A stretch of DNA of 64,000 nt from Microcella alkalica (GCF_014595885.1 NZ_JABUKC010000001.1:682001-746000), one strand, 5' to 3'. Positions 30,151 to 40,012 are shown, counted from the first letter of the stretch. The notes: generated from the sequence alone by a model not told the origin. Translations and numbers: made by a program.

Positions 30151-33100
30151 GTGCACCTGAAGAGCCTCACGCTCAAGGGCTTCAAGTCGTTCGCGCAGCC
30201 GACCACCTTCCAGTTCGAGCCGGGCGTCACGTGCGTCGTCGGGCCGAACGGCTCGGGCAAGTCGAACGTCGTCGACGCCCTCGCCTGGGTCATGGGCGAG
30301 CAGGGCGCGAAGACGCTGCGCGGCGGCAAGATGGAGGACGTCATCTTCGCCGGCACCGCCACGCGCGGGCCGCTCGGCCGTGCCGAGGTGCAGCTGACGA
30401 TCGACAACAGCGACGGCGCGCTGCCGATCGAGTACACCGAGGTGACGATCTCGCGCACGCTGTTCCGCAACGGCGGCAGCGAGTACGCAATCAACGGCAC
30501 CGCCTGCCGTCTGCTCGACGTGCAGGAGCTGCTGAGCGACTCCGGTCTCGGCCGCGAGATGCACGTCATCGTCGGCCAGGGTCAGCTCGACGCCGTGCTG
30601 CACGCGAGCCCGGAGGAGCGACGCGGCTTCATCGAGGAGGCCGCCGGCATCCTCAAGCACCGCCGCCGCAAGGAGAAGACGGTGCGCAAGCTCGAGGCGA
30701 TGCAGGCGAACCTGACGCGCTTGAACGACCTGGCCGGCGAGATCCGCCGTCAGCTGACCCCGCTGGGTCGGCAGGCGGAGATCGCGCGTGAGGCGCAGAC
30801 GACCGCCGCGATCGTGCGGGATGCCCGCGCTCGACTGCTGGCCGACGAGGTGGTCTCGCTGCGCACCGCGCTCGCCGACCACCAGCGCAGCGAGAGCGAG
30901 CGCACGAGCGAGCGCATCGTCGTGCAGGAGCAGCTCGACCAGGCCCGATTGCGCGTCGCGCGCATCGAGAGCCAGATGGTGGGCGACGCCGTCGACGAGG
31001 CGCGCCGCATCGCCCACGGGCTCGAGCAGATGCAGGAGCGCGTGCGCTCGCTCAGCACGCTCGCCCAGCAGAAGCTCACGCTGCTGAGCCAGCAGGCCGA
31101 GCTGCCCGGCATGCAGTCGACGGTGACGCAGGCGATGGTCGACGAGGCGCTCGCCGAGGCCGAGGCGCTGCAGGCCGGCGTCGCCGACGTCGAGCGCGCC
31201 GTCGGCGAGGCGGCCGCCCGCACCGCGACCTCACGCGCCGCGCTCGACTCGCTCGACGAGGAGATCGCCGCGCAGTCGGCGCTCGTCTCGCAGCACGACC
31301 TCGAGCTCGCGGGCCTCGCGAGCCGCGTCGACGTCGCCCGCTCGACCCTCGCCGCCGCGCGCGGCGAGCTGCTGCGCCAGCAGAACGCGCTCGAGGCGGC
31401 GCTCGCCCGCCAGGAGTCGACGCGCGCCGAGCTCGCCGCCCTGCCCGAGCTCGACGGCGGCGACGAGGCCGACGCCGAGCTGGATGCGGCGCTCGCCACG
31501 GCCGACGCGCGCGTCGCGCAGCTCACGACGACGATCGACGGCGAGCGGGATGCCCTGCACGCCCTGGAGCGCGAGCGCGACGCTCTCGCCGCCCGCGTGA
31601 GCGCCCTCTCGCAGGCGATCGACTCGGGTGACGGCGCCACGGGTCTCATGGGCTCGGAGGGCGTGCGCGGTCTCGTCGCCGACCACCTGCAGGTCAAGCC
31701 CGGTTTCGAGGCCGCGATCGCGGCGGCGCTCGGCAGCCTCGCCGAGGCGGTGCTCGTCGACGACCTCGACGCCGGGCTCGCGGCGCTCGACCGCGCGCGC
31801 GAGGCGGAGGCCGGCCGCGTCGAGGTCGTGCTCGCCGAGCTGCGCGGCGCACCCGCCGAGGGTCTCGGCCTGCGCTCGACGAGCGGCCTCACGCCCGCCG
31901 TCGACATCGTCACCGCCCCGCCCGGCGTCGCCGACTTGCTCGCCCGCACCCTCATCGCCGACGACCTCGCCGCGGCGCGCGCCGCGTGGCCCGCGATCGA
32001 GCGCCTCGGCGCCGTCACCGACTCGGTCAGCATCGTCACGCGCGACGGCGACGTGCTCACCCGCAGCGTGCTGCGCGGCGGCTCGGGCGCCGGTCGCAGC
32101 CGCCTCGAGCTCGCCGCCGAGCGCGACGCCGCAGCCGACCGTCTCGCCGAGGTGACGACGGGCATCGAGCGCGCCCGCTTCGCCCTTGACACCTCGCGCA
32201 CCGCCCTCGCCGACGCGAAGCGCGCGGCGACCGAGGCGCTCGCCGCCGTGCGCGACCAGGATGCCCAGCGCGCCGCACGCAGCGAGCAGGTCTCGCGCGC
32301 TCGCGCCCAGGCCGAGGCGGCCGAGGCGGAGGCCGCGCGCCTGGCGACCTCGCTCGAGAAGGCGCAGGAGGTCGTTCGCGAGGCCGAGTCGGGCGTCGCG
32401 CGCGCTGAGAGCGCCCACGCCGATTTCGCGGCCCGCCCGCGCCCGATGCTCGACGCGAGCGCCCGCGACGGCCTGGTCGCCGAGCTCGAGCGGGCGCGCG
32501 CGACCGAAATGGAGCGCCGCATCGAGCTCGAGACCGCGCGCGAGCGCGTGCGCGCCGAGCGCGAGAAGGCCGTGCAGCTCGAGCGCCGCCGCGAGGCCGA
32601 GCGCGCCGCGGCCGAGGATGCCGCGCGCCGCGCCGTGCTGCGGCAACGCCAGGTCGAGCGCGCCGCGGTGGTCGCCGACGCGCTGCCGGCCGTGCTGAAC
32701 GCCGTCGACCGCTCGGTCGCCGAGGCGCGCGTCGCCCTGCACGCCGCCGAGGCCGCGCGCGCCCAGCAGAACGAGGAGCTCGTCGAGCTGCGCCGCACCG
32801 AGTCGCAGCTGCGCGAGCGCCTGCACGCGATCACCGAGAACGTGCACGGCCTCGAGCTGCAGATCTACGAGAAGAAGCTGCACCTCTCGCAACTGCTCGA
32901 GCGCGCGGGCGACGAGCTCGGTCTCGTCGAGGAGGTGCTCGTCGCCGAGTACGGCCCCGCCGTGCCGGTGCCCGACGACGACGACCTGACCGCGGCCGCT
33001 CGCGCGGTCGCCGACGCGGTTGCCGCCGAGGCCGCCTCGCGCGTGAACCCCGACCCGGATGCTCCGCTCTTCGACCCGACGAGCGACGAGGAGTCGGCCC

Positions 33101-33870
33101 GCGTCGCCGAGCTCGTCGCCGAGGGCCGCGCGCACCCGCTCGCGCAGCCCGGCGCGGGCGCGGCGGCCGAGACTGCCGAGGCCCCCGCGGGTCGGCCCTT
33201 CGTGCGCGCCGAGCAGCAGGCGCGCCTGGCCCGCGCCGAGCGCAAGCTCAGCCAGCTCGGCCGCGTGAACCCGCTCGCGCTCGAGGAGTTCGCCGCGCTC
33301 GAGCAGCGCCACAAGTTCCTCAGCGAGCAGCTCACCGACCTCGCCAACACGCGCCGCGACCTGCTCGCGATCATCGACGAGCTCGACGAGACGATGCAGC
33401 ACATCTTCGCCGCCGCCTTCGCCGACACGAAGGAGGCCTTCGACCGCGTCTTCCCGATCCTGTTCCCGGGCGGCACGGGGCAGCTGCTGCTGACCGACCC
33501 GGAGAACATGCTCACGACGGGCATCGAGGTGACGGTCAAGCCCGCCGGCAAGAAGATCGAGCGCCTGAGTCTGCTGTCGGGCGGCGAGCGCTCGCTCGCG
33601 GCGGTCGCGCTGCTCATCGCGATCTTCAAGGCCCGGCCGAGCCCGTTCTACATCATGGACGAGGTCGAGGCCGCCCTCGACGACGCGAACCTCGGCCGCC
33701 TGCTGACGATCTTCCGCGACCTGCGCGAGAACTCGCAGCTCATCATCATCACGCACCAGAAGCGCACGATGGAGATCGCCGACGCCCTCTACGGCGTGAG
33801 CATGCGGCAGGACGGCGTGAGCGCCGTCGTCGGCCAGCGTGTGCAGGCGCCCGAGGCCGCTGCGAGCTGA
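30151..33870 (+). CDS. smc: Chromosome segregation ATPase SMC
   Basis: Structural maintenance of chromosomes protein of 1239 residues. The head N-part begins HLKSLTLKGFKSFA and has Walker A GPNGSGKSN. Long Ala/Arg/Glu-rich coiled coils flank a hinge at about residues 500-650 (GLVADHLQVKPGFEAAI). The head C-part has the ABC signature LSGGERSLAAVALL and Walker B with YIMDEVEAALDD. The GTG start at 30151 is preceded by GGAAGGAG with 6-nt spacing. In many actinobacteria ftsY follows smc, but here a VOC gene on the other strand follows instead. Confidence 0.98.
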   Translation: MHLKSLTLKGFKSFAQPTTFQFEPGVTCVVGPNGSGKSNVVDALAWVMGEQGAKTLRGGKMEDVIFAGTATRGPLGRAEVQLTIDNSDGALPIEYTEVTISRTLFRNGGSEYAINGTACRLLDVQELLSDSGLGREMHVIVGQGQLDAVLHASPEERRGFIEEAAGILKHRRRKEKTVRKLEAMQANLTRLNDLAGEIRRQLTPLGRQAEIAREAQTTAAIVRDARARLLADEVVSLRTALADHQRSESERTSERIVVQEQLDQARLRVARIESQMVGDAVDEARRIAHGLEQMQERVRSLSTLAQQKLTLLSQQAELPGMQSTVTQAMVDEALAEAEALQAGVADVERAVGEAAARTATSRAALDSLDEEIAAQSALVSQHDLELAGLASRVDVARSTLAAARGELLRQQNALEAALARQESTRAELAALPELDGGDEADAELDAALATADARVAQLTTTIDGERDALHALERERDALAARVSALSQAIDSGDGATGLMGSEGVRGLVADHLQVKPGFEAAIAAALGSLAEAVLVDDLDAGLAALDRAREAEAGRVEVVLAELRGAPAEGLGLRSTSGLTPAVDIVTAPPGVADLLARTLIADDLAAARAAWPAIERLGAVTDSVSIVTRDGDVLTRSVLRGGSGAGRSRLELAAERDAAADRLAEVTTGIERARFALDTSRTALADAKRAATEALAAVRDQDAQRAARSEQVSRARAQAEAAEAEAARLATSLEKAQEVVREAESGVARAESAHADFAARPRPMLDASARDGLVAELERARATEMERRIELETARERVRAEREKAVQLERRREAERAAAEDAARRAVLRQRQVERAAVVADALPAVLNAVDRSVAEARVALHAAEAARAQQNEELVELRRTESQLRERLHAITENVHGLELQIYEKKLHLSQLLERAGDELGLVEEVLVAEYGPAVPVPDDDDLTAAARAVADAVAAEAASRVNPDPDAPLFDPTSDEESARVAELVAEGRAHPLAQPGAGAAAETAEAPAGRPFVRAEQQARLARAERKLSQLGRVNPLALEEFAALEQRHKFLSEQLTDLANTRRDLLAIIDELDETMQHIFAAAFADTKEAFDRVFPILFPGGTGQLLLTDPENMLTTGIEVTVKPAGKKIERLSLLSGGERSLAAVALLIAIFKARPSPFYIMDEVEAALDDANLGRLLTIFRDLRENSQLIIITHQKRTMEIADALYGVSMRQDGVSAVVGQRVQAPEAAAS

Positions 33871-33909
33871 TCCGCGCAGTTGCCGTGCTCGCGGGCGCGA
33901 CTCGGCGCG

Positions 33910-34347
33910 TCAGCCGGTGGTGAGCCACTGGGCCAGCATGACGATGATCCCGCTCGGCCCCCGCACGTAGGTGAGCTTCACCGCGCCCTGGTAGTCGGCG
34001 ACGCCGCGCAGGGGGTGGAACCCGTGTCGCGCGGCGGTCGCGAGGGCGGCGTCGAGGTCGTCGACCGAGAAGGCGACCCGGTGCATCCCGATCTCGTTCG
34101 GCAGCGTCGGATCGGTCTCGATCGCCTCGGGGTGCAGGTACTCGAACAGCTCGATCTGGCCGTCGCCCCCGGGCGTCCGCAGCATGGCGATGCGCGCGTG
34201 GTTGCCGTCGAGCCCGACGGCCGTGTCGGCCCACTCGCCGCTGACCTCGTCGCGCCCCACCACCATCAGCCCGAGGTCGGTGAAGAACGCGATGGCCTGG
34301 TCGATGTCGCGAACGGCGATCCCGACGTTCTCGAACCTGATGGGCAT
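33910..34347 (-). CDS. VOC-family (glyoxalase/bleomycin-resistance fold) protein
   Basis: A 145-residue protein with two beta-alpha-beta-beta-beta units. It begins RFENVGIAVRDIDQAIAFF, with the conserved His or equivalent metal site region at GMHRVAFSVDDLDAAL and a C-terminal strand SGIIVMLAQWL. Members include dioxygenases, epimerases and lactoylglutathione lyases; the substrate is not predictable here. TAGCAT at 34359-34354 lies 6 nt before the ATG, with no Shine-Dalgarno sequence, so the mRNA is probably leaderless. Confidence 0.88.
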   Translation of the reverse strand: MPIRFENVGIAVRDIDQAIAFFTDLGLMVVGRDEVSGEWADTAVGLDGNHARIAMLRTPGGDGQIELFEYLHPEAIETDPTLPNEIGMHRVAFSVDDLDAALATAARHGFHPLRGVADYQGAVKLTYVRGPSGIIVMLAQWLTTG

Positions 34348-34353
34348 GGTCGG

Positions 34354-34359
34354 ATGCTA
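34354..34359 (-). promoter_or_regulatory. -10 element of a leaderless VOC-gene promoter
   Basis: TAGCAT on the minus strand, 6 nt upstream of the ATG at 34347. Confidence 0.5.
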
Positions 34360-34403
34360 GACCTCGCGACGGCCGCTCGACCAGTGCCGCGATCGCGCCG
34401 CAG

Positions 34404-36059
34404 TCACGACAGCCTCTTGTCGTCGCCGTCGTGCACGCGCAGCCACCGGTGGTCGAAGGCATCGAGCGCGAGGGCCACCCGGCCGCGGTCGTCGGCGACG
34501 ACGTCGCCGTCGCGCAGCAGCTCGACGAGCTCGCTGCTCGGTCCCATGCCGTCGGGCAGCGCGAACTCGACCTCCTGCGGGTCGGAGGAGAAGTTGTGCA
34601 CGGCGATCATGCGCCCCTCCGCCCCCTGAACCGCGTGCACGAGCACCGCGTCGACCCCCGAGTCGATGAGCGTCAGCTCGCCCCAGCCGATCTCGGCCGA
34701 GGCGCGGTAGCGCCGGATGAGCTTCTCGAAGAACGCCAGCAGCGAGTCGGGGTCGGTGCGCTGGTCGGCGGCGTTGACGTGCGCGGGCCCGAAGCCGTCG
34801 GGGGTGACGGGCGCGACGAGCCGCCGAGCCCGAGCGCGCGAGAACCCGCCGTTCGCCCCCGAGTTCCACTGCATGGGCGTGCGCACGGCCAGCCGGCCGG
34901 CCTGGTCGAGGTTCTCGCCCATCCCGATCTCCTCGCCGTAGAAGATGACGGGGGTGCCGGGCAGCGAGAACAGCAGGCTGTAGACCATCCGCACGTGCCG
35001 CGGGTCGCCGGCGAGCATCGGGGGCAGCCGGCGGCGGATGCCCCGGTCGAACACGCGCATGCCCTCGTCGGGGGCGAAGGCCTCGAAGACCTCCTGCCGC
35101 TCGGCGTCGCTGAGCTTGTCAAGGGTGAGCTCGTCGTGGTTGCGCACGAAGTTGGCCCACTGGTTCTCCTGCGCGAGCACGGGCCGCTCGCGCAGCGCCT
35201 CGGCGAGCGGCCGGGCATCCTGCCGGGCGAGCGAGAGGTAGAGGCGCTGCATGCCGACGAAGTCGAACTGCATGGTGAGCTCGTCGGCCGCCTCGCCGCC
35301 GAAGTACGCGTACTGCTCGGCGTAGGGCAGGTTGACCTCGCCGAGCAGCACGGCGTCGCCCGTGCGCCGGGTGAGGTACTTGCGCAGCGAGCGCAGCAGC
35401 TCGTGCACGTCGACGTTCGGGTCGCTCTGGTCGAGGAAGGGCACGGCGTCGACGCGGAAGCCGCTGAGGCCTAGCTCCATCCAGAACCCCATGACCTTCG
35501 CGATCTCGTCGCGCACCTTGGGGTTCGCGAGGTTGAGGTCGGGCTGGTGCCGGTAGAAGTTGTGCAGGTAGTACTGCTCGGTCTTCTCGTCGTACTGCCA
35601 CACGCCGTCCTCCTGGTCGGGGAAGACGTTGGTGGGGGCATCCTTCGGGATCTCGTCGCGCCACACGTAGAAGTCGCGGTAGGGGTTCGTGCGGCTCGAG
35701 CGCGCCTGCTTGAACCACGGGTGCTGATCGGAGGTGTGGTTGACGACGAGGTCGGCGATGACGCGCATGCCGCGATCCTTGGCGGTGCGCAGCACCTCGA
35801 CGAGGTCGCCGTGGTGGCCCAGCCTCGGGTCGACGCCGTAGAAGTCGATGATGTCGTAGCCGTCGTCGCGCCCCGGCGTCGGGTAGAAGGGCATGAGCCA
35901 CAGGCACGTCACGCCGAGCTCGGCGAGGTAGTCGACGCGGTGGGCGAGCCCTTCGAAGTCGCCGACGCCGTCGTCGTTGAAGTCCATGAAGGTCTCGAGG
36001 TCGAGGCAGTACACGACCGCGGTCTTCCACCACAGGTCGCCGGTGTCGGTGAGCCTCAT
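34404..36059 (-). CDS. GH13 alpha-amylase-family enzyme, trehalose synthase (TreS)-like
   Basis: A 551-residue GH13 enzyme resembling trehalose synthase/maltose isomerase. It starts near LWWKTAVVYCLDLETFMDFN, and the barrel contains VIADLVVNHTSDQHPWFKQA, FRVDAVPFL (nucleophile Asp), LLGEVNLPYAEQ (acid Glu) and FVRNHDELTL (third Asp). The Leu/Asp-rich first lines differ from classical TreS, so it may be a related isomerase or glucosidase. It overlaps the upstream LLM oxidoreductase by four bases (ATGA), and I recall this gene pair elsewhere in actinobacteria. It could connect trehalose or maltose with the GlgE pathway, but pep2 is absent here. Confidence 0.85.
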   Translation of the reverse strand: MRLTDTGDLWWKTAVVYCLDLETFMDFNDDGVGDFEGLAHRVDYLAELGVTCLWLMPFYPTPGRDDGYDIIDFYGVDPRLGHHGDLVEVLRTAKDRGMRVIADLVVNHTSDQHPWFKQARSSRTNPYRDFYVWRDEIPKDAPTNVFPDQEDGVWQYDEKTEQYYLHNFYRHQPDLNLANPKVRDEIAKVMGFWMELGLSGFRVDAVPFLDQSDPNVDVHELLRSLRKYLTRRTGDAVLLGEVNLPYAEQYAYFGGEAADELTMQFDFVGMQRLYLSLARQDARPLAEALRERPVLAQENQWANFVRNHDELTLDKLSDAERQEVFEAFAPDEGMRVFDRGIRRRLPPMLAGDPRHVRMVYSLLFSLPGTPVIFYGEEIGMGENLDQAGRLAVRTPMQWNSGANGGFSRARARRLVAPVTPDGFGPAHVNAADQRTDPDSLLAFFEKLIRRYRASAEIGWGELTLIDSGVDAVLVHAVQGAEGRMIAVHNFSSDPQEVEFALPDGMGPSSELVELLRDGDVVADDRGRVALALDAFDHRWLRVHDGDDKRLS

Positions 36060-37045
36060 GCGCGCGCCCCCGCGGGCTGCGCCGACTCGGTGAAGGCGGC
36101 GAGGATGCTCGGCGCGACCTGCTCGAGGAACGCGCGCTGCTCGGTCGGCACGTGATGCACGTAGGCGCCGTCGAAGCCCTGCGCGAGCATCCCCCCGATC
36201 GCGTCGACGACGGCGGAGGCGCTGTCGGTGACGACGACGGAGCCGCGCACGTCGTCGGGCCGCACGTGCGCCGCGGCCTGCGCGAACGCGCGGGGCGAGT
36301 CGAGATCCCAGCACAGCGGGGGAGCGAACACGTTGGTGCGCCACTCGTGGAAGGCCTGCTCGAGCGCCCGCTGCTCGGTCTCGGCCCACGCGACGTGCAC
36401 CTGCACGAGCACGTCGCCGCGACCGCCGGCGTCGCGGTAGGCGTCGGAGACCCGACGCAGCTTCTCCTCCGACTGGTTCACCGTGATGAGCCCGTCGGCC
36501 CACTCGGCCGCCCAGGCGGCGGTCTCGGGCGTGACGGCGGTGGCGATGAGGGGCGGCGGCGTCTCGGGGCGGGTCCAGAGCCGGGCGTGGTCGACGCGCA
36601 CGAGGCCGTCGTGGGTGACCTCCTCGCCGGCGAGCAGGCGGCGGATCACATCGACGCACTCGCGCAGGCGCGCGTTCCGCACCTCCTTCGGCGGCCACGC
36701 GTCGCCCGTGATGCGCTCGTTGAGGTTCTCGCCGCTGCCGAGCGCGACCCAGTAGCGGCCCGGGTTCATGACCTCGAGCGTCGCGATCGCCTGCGCGCTG
36801 ATCGCGGGGTGGATGCGCTGCCCGGGCGCGTGCACCTGCCCGATGCGCAGCGTCTTCGCGCGCTCGAGCGCGGCGCCCATCCAGGCGAACGAGAAGGCCG
36901 AGTGGCCCTGCTCCTCGCTCCAGGGGGCGAAGTGGTCGCTGCCCATCGCGTCGGTGAAGCCCACCTGCTCGGCGAGGGCGACGGCGTCGAGCAGCGTTCT
37001 CGGGTCGAGCTGCTCGTGCGAGGCGTGGAATCCGATGCGGGTCAT
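36056..37045 (-). CDS. LLM-class oxidoreductase (TIGR03885-like, possibly FMN-type)
   Basis: A 329-residue luciferase-like barrel protein beginning RIGFHASHEQLDPRTLL, with GSDHFAPWSEEQGHSAFSF, ALGSGENLNERITGD and ATAVTPETAAWAAEWADGL. It resembles the family I know as TIGR03885 (probable non-F420 flavinoid oxidoreductase), thought to have reverted to FMN. Its reaction is unknown. A strong AAGGAGG ribosome-binding site precedes ATG 37045, with TAGGGT farther upstream as a -10 candidate. It is co-translated with the GH13 gene downstream, implying a linked role. Confidence 0.85.
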   Translation of the reverse strand: MTRIGFHASHEQLDPRTLLDAVALAEQVGFTDAMGSDHFAPWSEEQGHSAFSFAWMGAALERAKTLRIGQVHAPGQRIHPAISAQAIATLEVMNPGRYWVALGSGENLNERITGDAWPPKEVRNARLRECVDVIRRLLAGEEVTHDGLVRVDHARLWTRPETPPPLIATAVTPETAAWAAEWADGLITVNQSEEKLRRVSDAYRDAGGRGDVLVQVHVAWAETEQRALEQAFHEWRTNVFAPPLCWDLDSPRAFAQAAAHVRPDDVRGSVVVTDSASAVVDAIGGMLAQGFDGAYVHHVPTEQRAFLEQVAPSILAAFTESAQPAGARA

Positions 37046-37156
37046 GCGTCCTCCTTCGACCGCACCGACCCTAGAGAGGGCGACGGATGCGCGTCGCGAA
37101 GCGTCCCCCGCGCCCGGCGCCGCGGCCGGCGGCGAGACGCGCCCCGCCTCGCGCCC

Positions 37157-38488
37157 CTACCGGAAGACGGTCGGCAGCACCGGCTCGCCCCGCGCGAGGC
37201 GGAACGCCTCGGGCGGCAGCTCGGCGATCACGGCGGCGTGGTGCTCGCGCGCCCGCCGCACGCCCTCGGGGCCGGTATAGCGAACATCCGCCTCGCCGTC
37301 GCGCAGCAGCGTCGCGGTGAGCGGCCGCACGGTGCCGCCGTGCGTCTCGACGACGGTCGCCTCGGCCTCCGGCTCGCCGTCGCGGTCGTCGTCGACGACG
37401 ACGTGCTCGGCGAGGGCCCGCCCGTGCAGCAGCAGCCGCTCACCGCGCTTGGCGCCGCCGAGCGACACCTTGTCGATGCTCTTCTTCGCGACGGGCATCC
37501 ACGCCTCGTCGGCGTCGCCGCGGTGCGCGACGAGCTTGTAGACGAAGCCCGCCGCGGGCGAGCCGGAGCCCGTCACGACGGAGGTGCCGACACCGAAGCT
37601 GTCGACGGGGGCACCGCGCAGCGCCGCGATCGTGTGCTCGTCGAGGTCGTTGGTGACGGTGATGCGGGTGCCGGTGGCGCCGAGCGCGTCGAGCTGCTCG
37701 CGCACCTCGCGCACGAGCGAGGGCAGGTCGCCGGAGTCGAGCCGCACCGCGCCGAGCTCGGGCCCCGCGACGCGCACGGCCGTCTCGATGGCCGCGCGCA
37801 CGTCGTAGGTGTCGACGAGCAGCGTCGTGCCGGTGCCGAGCGAGTCGACCTGGGCGCGGAAGGCCTCCTCCTCGGTGTCGTGCAGCAGCGTGAACGAGTG
37901 CGCGGCGGTGCCCATGGTGGGAATTCCCCATCGACGCCCCGCCTCGAGGTTCGACGTCGCGCTGAAGCCGGCGATGTAGGCGGCGCGGGCGGCGGCGACG
38001 GCGGCCTCCTCACCGGTGCGGCGCGAGCCCATCTCGGCGAGCGGGCGGCCCTCGGCGGCGGCGACCATGCGGGCGGCGGCCGTCGCGACGGCGGTGTCGT
38101 GGTTGAGGATGCTCAGCACGACCGTCTCGAGCACGACCGCCTCGGCGAACGTGCCAGTGACGGTCAGCAGCGGCGAGTTCGGGAAGTACAGCTCGCCCTC
38201 CCGGTAGCCGTGCACGCTGCCGGTGAAGCGGAAGTCGGCGAGGTAGGCGAGCGTCGCGTCGTCGACGACGCGGTGGTCGCTCAGCCAGTCGAGCTCAGGC
38301 GTGCCGAAGCGGAAGTCGGCGATCGCCTCGAGCACGCGCCCCGTGCCGGCGACGACGCCGAACCGGCGACCGCCCGGCAGGCGGCGCCCGAACACCTCGA
38401 ACACGCACCGCCGATGGGCGCGACCCGACCGCAGCGCGGCCTCGATCATCGTCAGCTCGTAGCGGTCGGTGAGCAGCGCTGTCGTCAC
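37157..38488 (-). CDS. pncB: Nicotinate phosphoribosyltransferase
   Basis: First step of NAD salvage from nicotinic acid (PRPP plus ATP). The protein has 443 residues. The N-terminus TALLTDRYELTMIEAALRSG is the family signature, followed by GGRRFGVVAG, GFSATSNLEAG, AVRLDSGDLPSL (Asp in the PRPP/nicotinate site) and GVGTSVVTGSGSPA near the phosphate loop. The start is GTG 38488. A -10-like TAGGCT lies 6 nt upstream, so the mRNA is probably leaderless, and the promoter faces that of the photolyase gene across only 30 bp. Confidence 0.95.
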   Translation of the reverse strand: MTTALLTDRYELTMIEAALRSGRAHRRCVFEVFGRRLPGGRRFGVVAGTGRVLEAIADFRFGTPELDWLSDHRVVDDATLAYLADFRFTGSVHGYREGELYFPNSPLLTVTGTFAEAVVLETVVLSILNHDTAVATAAARMVAAAEGRPLAEMGSRRTGEEAAVAAARAAYIAGFSATSNLEAGRRWGIPTMGTAAHSFTLLHDTEEEAFRAQVDSLGTGTTLLVDTYDVRAAIETAVRVAGPELGAVRLDSGDLPSLVREVREQLDALGATGTRITVTNDLDEHTIAALRGAPVDSFGVGTSVVTGSGSPAAGFVYKLVAHRGDADEAWMPVAKKSIDKVSLGGAKRGERLLLHGRALAEHVVVDDDRDGEPEAEATVVETHGGTVRPLTATLLRDGEADVRYTGPEGVRRAREHHAAVIAELPPEAFRLARGEPVLPTVFR

Positions 38489-38518
38489 GCGCTCAGCCTA
38501 GGCCTCTAGCTTTCGACC
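38489..38518. promoter_or_regulatory. 30-bp divergent promoter region, pncB / Fe-S photolyase
   Basis: The whole gap between two divergent GTG starts is 30 bp. On the minus strand TAGGCT (38500-38495) is 6 nt before pncB. On the plus strand TAGCTT (38507-38512) is 6 nt before the photolyase gene. The two -10 elements are 6 bp apart, so the -35 regions must lie inside the opposing coding sequences and RNA polymerase cannot bind both at once. Confidence 0.6.
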
Positions 38519-40009
38519 GTGACCGATCCCGTCCGCTGGCTCACGGCCGAGCAGCTCGGCCCGCACTTCGATGACGGCGGGCTCGTGATCCTCATCGAGA
38601 ACCACGAGGTGTTCCGGCGGCGCCCGACGCATCGGCTCAAGGCGCACCTGTACCTGAGCGCGCTGCGGCACCGGGCGCGCGAGCTCGGTGACCGGTGCGA
38701 GTACGTGCAGGCGAGCTCCTACGCGGCGGCGCTGCGCGAGCGCGGGCTCATCGGCGAGCGGCTCGAGGTGGTCGGAGCGACGTCGTGGGCGCAGGCCCGG
38801 CTGGTGGAGGGGCTCGGGGCGAGCATCCTGCCCGATCGGGGCTTCGTGACCGACCGCGCGACGTTCGCGGCGTGGGCGGAGGGGAAGAAGCCGACCCAGC
38901 TGCTCATGGACCGCTTCTACCGCGAGGTCAGAGAACGGACCGGCATCCTCATGGAGGGCGACCAGCCCGTCGGCGGGCAGTTCAGCTTCGACCACGACAA
39001 CCGTCAGCGGCCGCCGAAGGGTGCCGTGTCGCTCGGGCTGCCCGAGCCGTGGAAGCCCGTCGAGGACGACATCGATGCGGGCGTGCGCGAGACGCTCGAT
39101 CGGCTCGAGGCCGACGGCGTGCGGTTCCTGGGCGCGGATGCTCCGCGCGCGTTCGCCGCGACGCGCGACGAGGCCCTCGCCGCCCTCGACGACTTCATCG
39201 CCACGAGGCTGCCCGATTTCGGCCCGTTCGAAGACGCCTCGCTGCAGGGCGACGACACCATGGCCCACAGCCGGCTCAGTGTGCCGCTCAACCTGGGGCT
39301 GCTGCATCCGCTCGAGATCGTCGACCGCGTCGTGGCGGAGCACGACGCGGGGCGCGCCCCCCTCAACAGCGTCGAGGGCATCGTGCGGCAGCTCATCGGC
39401 TGGCGCGACTGGGTGTGGCACCTGTACTGGCACCTGGGGCCCGACTACGTCGAGCGCAGCAACTTTCTCGCGGCGACGACGCCGCTCCCGGCCGAGTGGT
39501 GGCAGCTCGACGGCGCAGAGGTGCAGGCCCGCTGCCTGTCGCACGTGCTCGACGCCGTCGGACGCACCGGCTACGCGCACCACATCCAGCGCCTCATGGT
39601 GCTCGGCAATTTCGCGCTGCAGCGCGGGTACGACCCGGCCGAGCTGACGGCGTGGTTCCAGGGCGCGTTCGTCGACGGTACGCCGTGGGTGATGCCCGCG
39701 AACGTCGTCGGCATGAGTCAGTTCGCCGACGGCGGCATCGTCGCGACGAAACCGTACGCCTCGGGCGGTGCGTACATCGACCGCATGAGCGACTTCTGCG
39801 GGTCGTGCCGCTTCTCGCCCTCGAAGCGACTGGGCGAGGATGCGTGCCCGTTCACCGCCGGGTACTGGGCCTTTCTCGACCGGGTCGAGCCGCGCATCCG
39901 CGGCAATCACCGCATGGCGCAGCCGCTCGCGGGGCTGCGCAGGCTCGCCGACCGCGAGGAGGTCGTCGCGCAGGAGCGCGCGCGGACCGCGTACGGAGGC
40001 GCCCTCTAG
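38519..40009 (+). CDS. Iron-sulfur bacterial photolyase/cryptochrome (PhrB-like)
   Basis: A 496-residue FeS-BCP-type photolyase (cryptochrome/photolyase family), the group including Agrobacterium PhrB, a (6-4) photolyase. The N-terminal alpha/beta domain (about 1-160) precedes the helical FAD domain with [11 protein letters not shown]-type sequence ([17 protein letters not shown]) and [20 protein letters not shown]. Four cysteines fit the 4Fe-4S ligands: one in VQARCLSHV, two in CGSC and one in ACPF. Start GTG 38519 has TAGCTT 6 nt upstream. The stop codon is shared with the murI -10 element. Substrate specificity is inferred from family. Confidence 0.9.
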   Translation: MTDPVRWLTAEQLGPHFDDGGLVILIENHEVFRRRPTHRLKAHLYLSALRHRARELGDRCEYVQASSYAAALRERGLIGERLEVVGATSWAQARLVEGLGASILPDRGFVTDRATFAAWAEGKKPTQLLMDRFYREVRERTGILMEGDQPVGGQFSFDHDNRQRPPKGAVSLGLPEPWKPVEDDIDAGVRETLDRLEADGVRFLGADAPRAFAATRDEALAALDDFIATRLPDFGPFEDASLQGDDTMAHSRLSVPLNLGLLHPLEIVDRVVAEHDAGRAPLNSVEGIVRQLIGWRDWVWHLYWHLGPDYVERSNFLAATTPLPAEWWQLDGAEVQARCLSHVLDAVGRTGYAHHIQRLMVLGNFALQRGYDPAELTAWFQGAFVDGTPWVMPANVVGMSQFADGGIVATKPYASGGAYIDRMSDFCGSCRFSPSKRLGEDACPFTAGYWAFLDRVEPRIRGNHRMAQPLAGLRRLADREEVVAQERARTAYGGAL

Positions 40010-40012
40010 ACT
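40007..40012 (+). promoter_or_regulatory. -10 element of murI, overlapping the upstream stop codon
   Basis: TAGACT, whose first three bases are the photolyase stop codon TAG. The GTG of murI follows after 6 nt, indicating a leaderless murI-rph-rdgB transcript in addition to any read-through. Confidence 0.55.

Noticed and set aside
34404-36059. Plain alpha-amylase
   Set aside because: The blocks around NHTSDQHPWFKQA and the dimensions fit the TreS group better than secreted amylases; no signal peptide is present.
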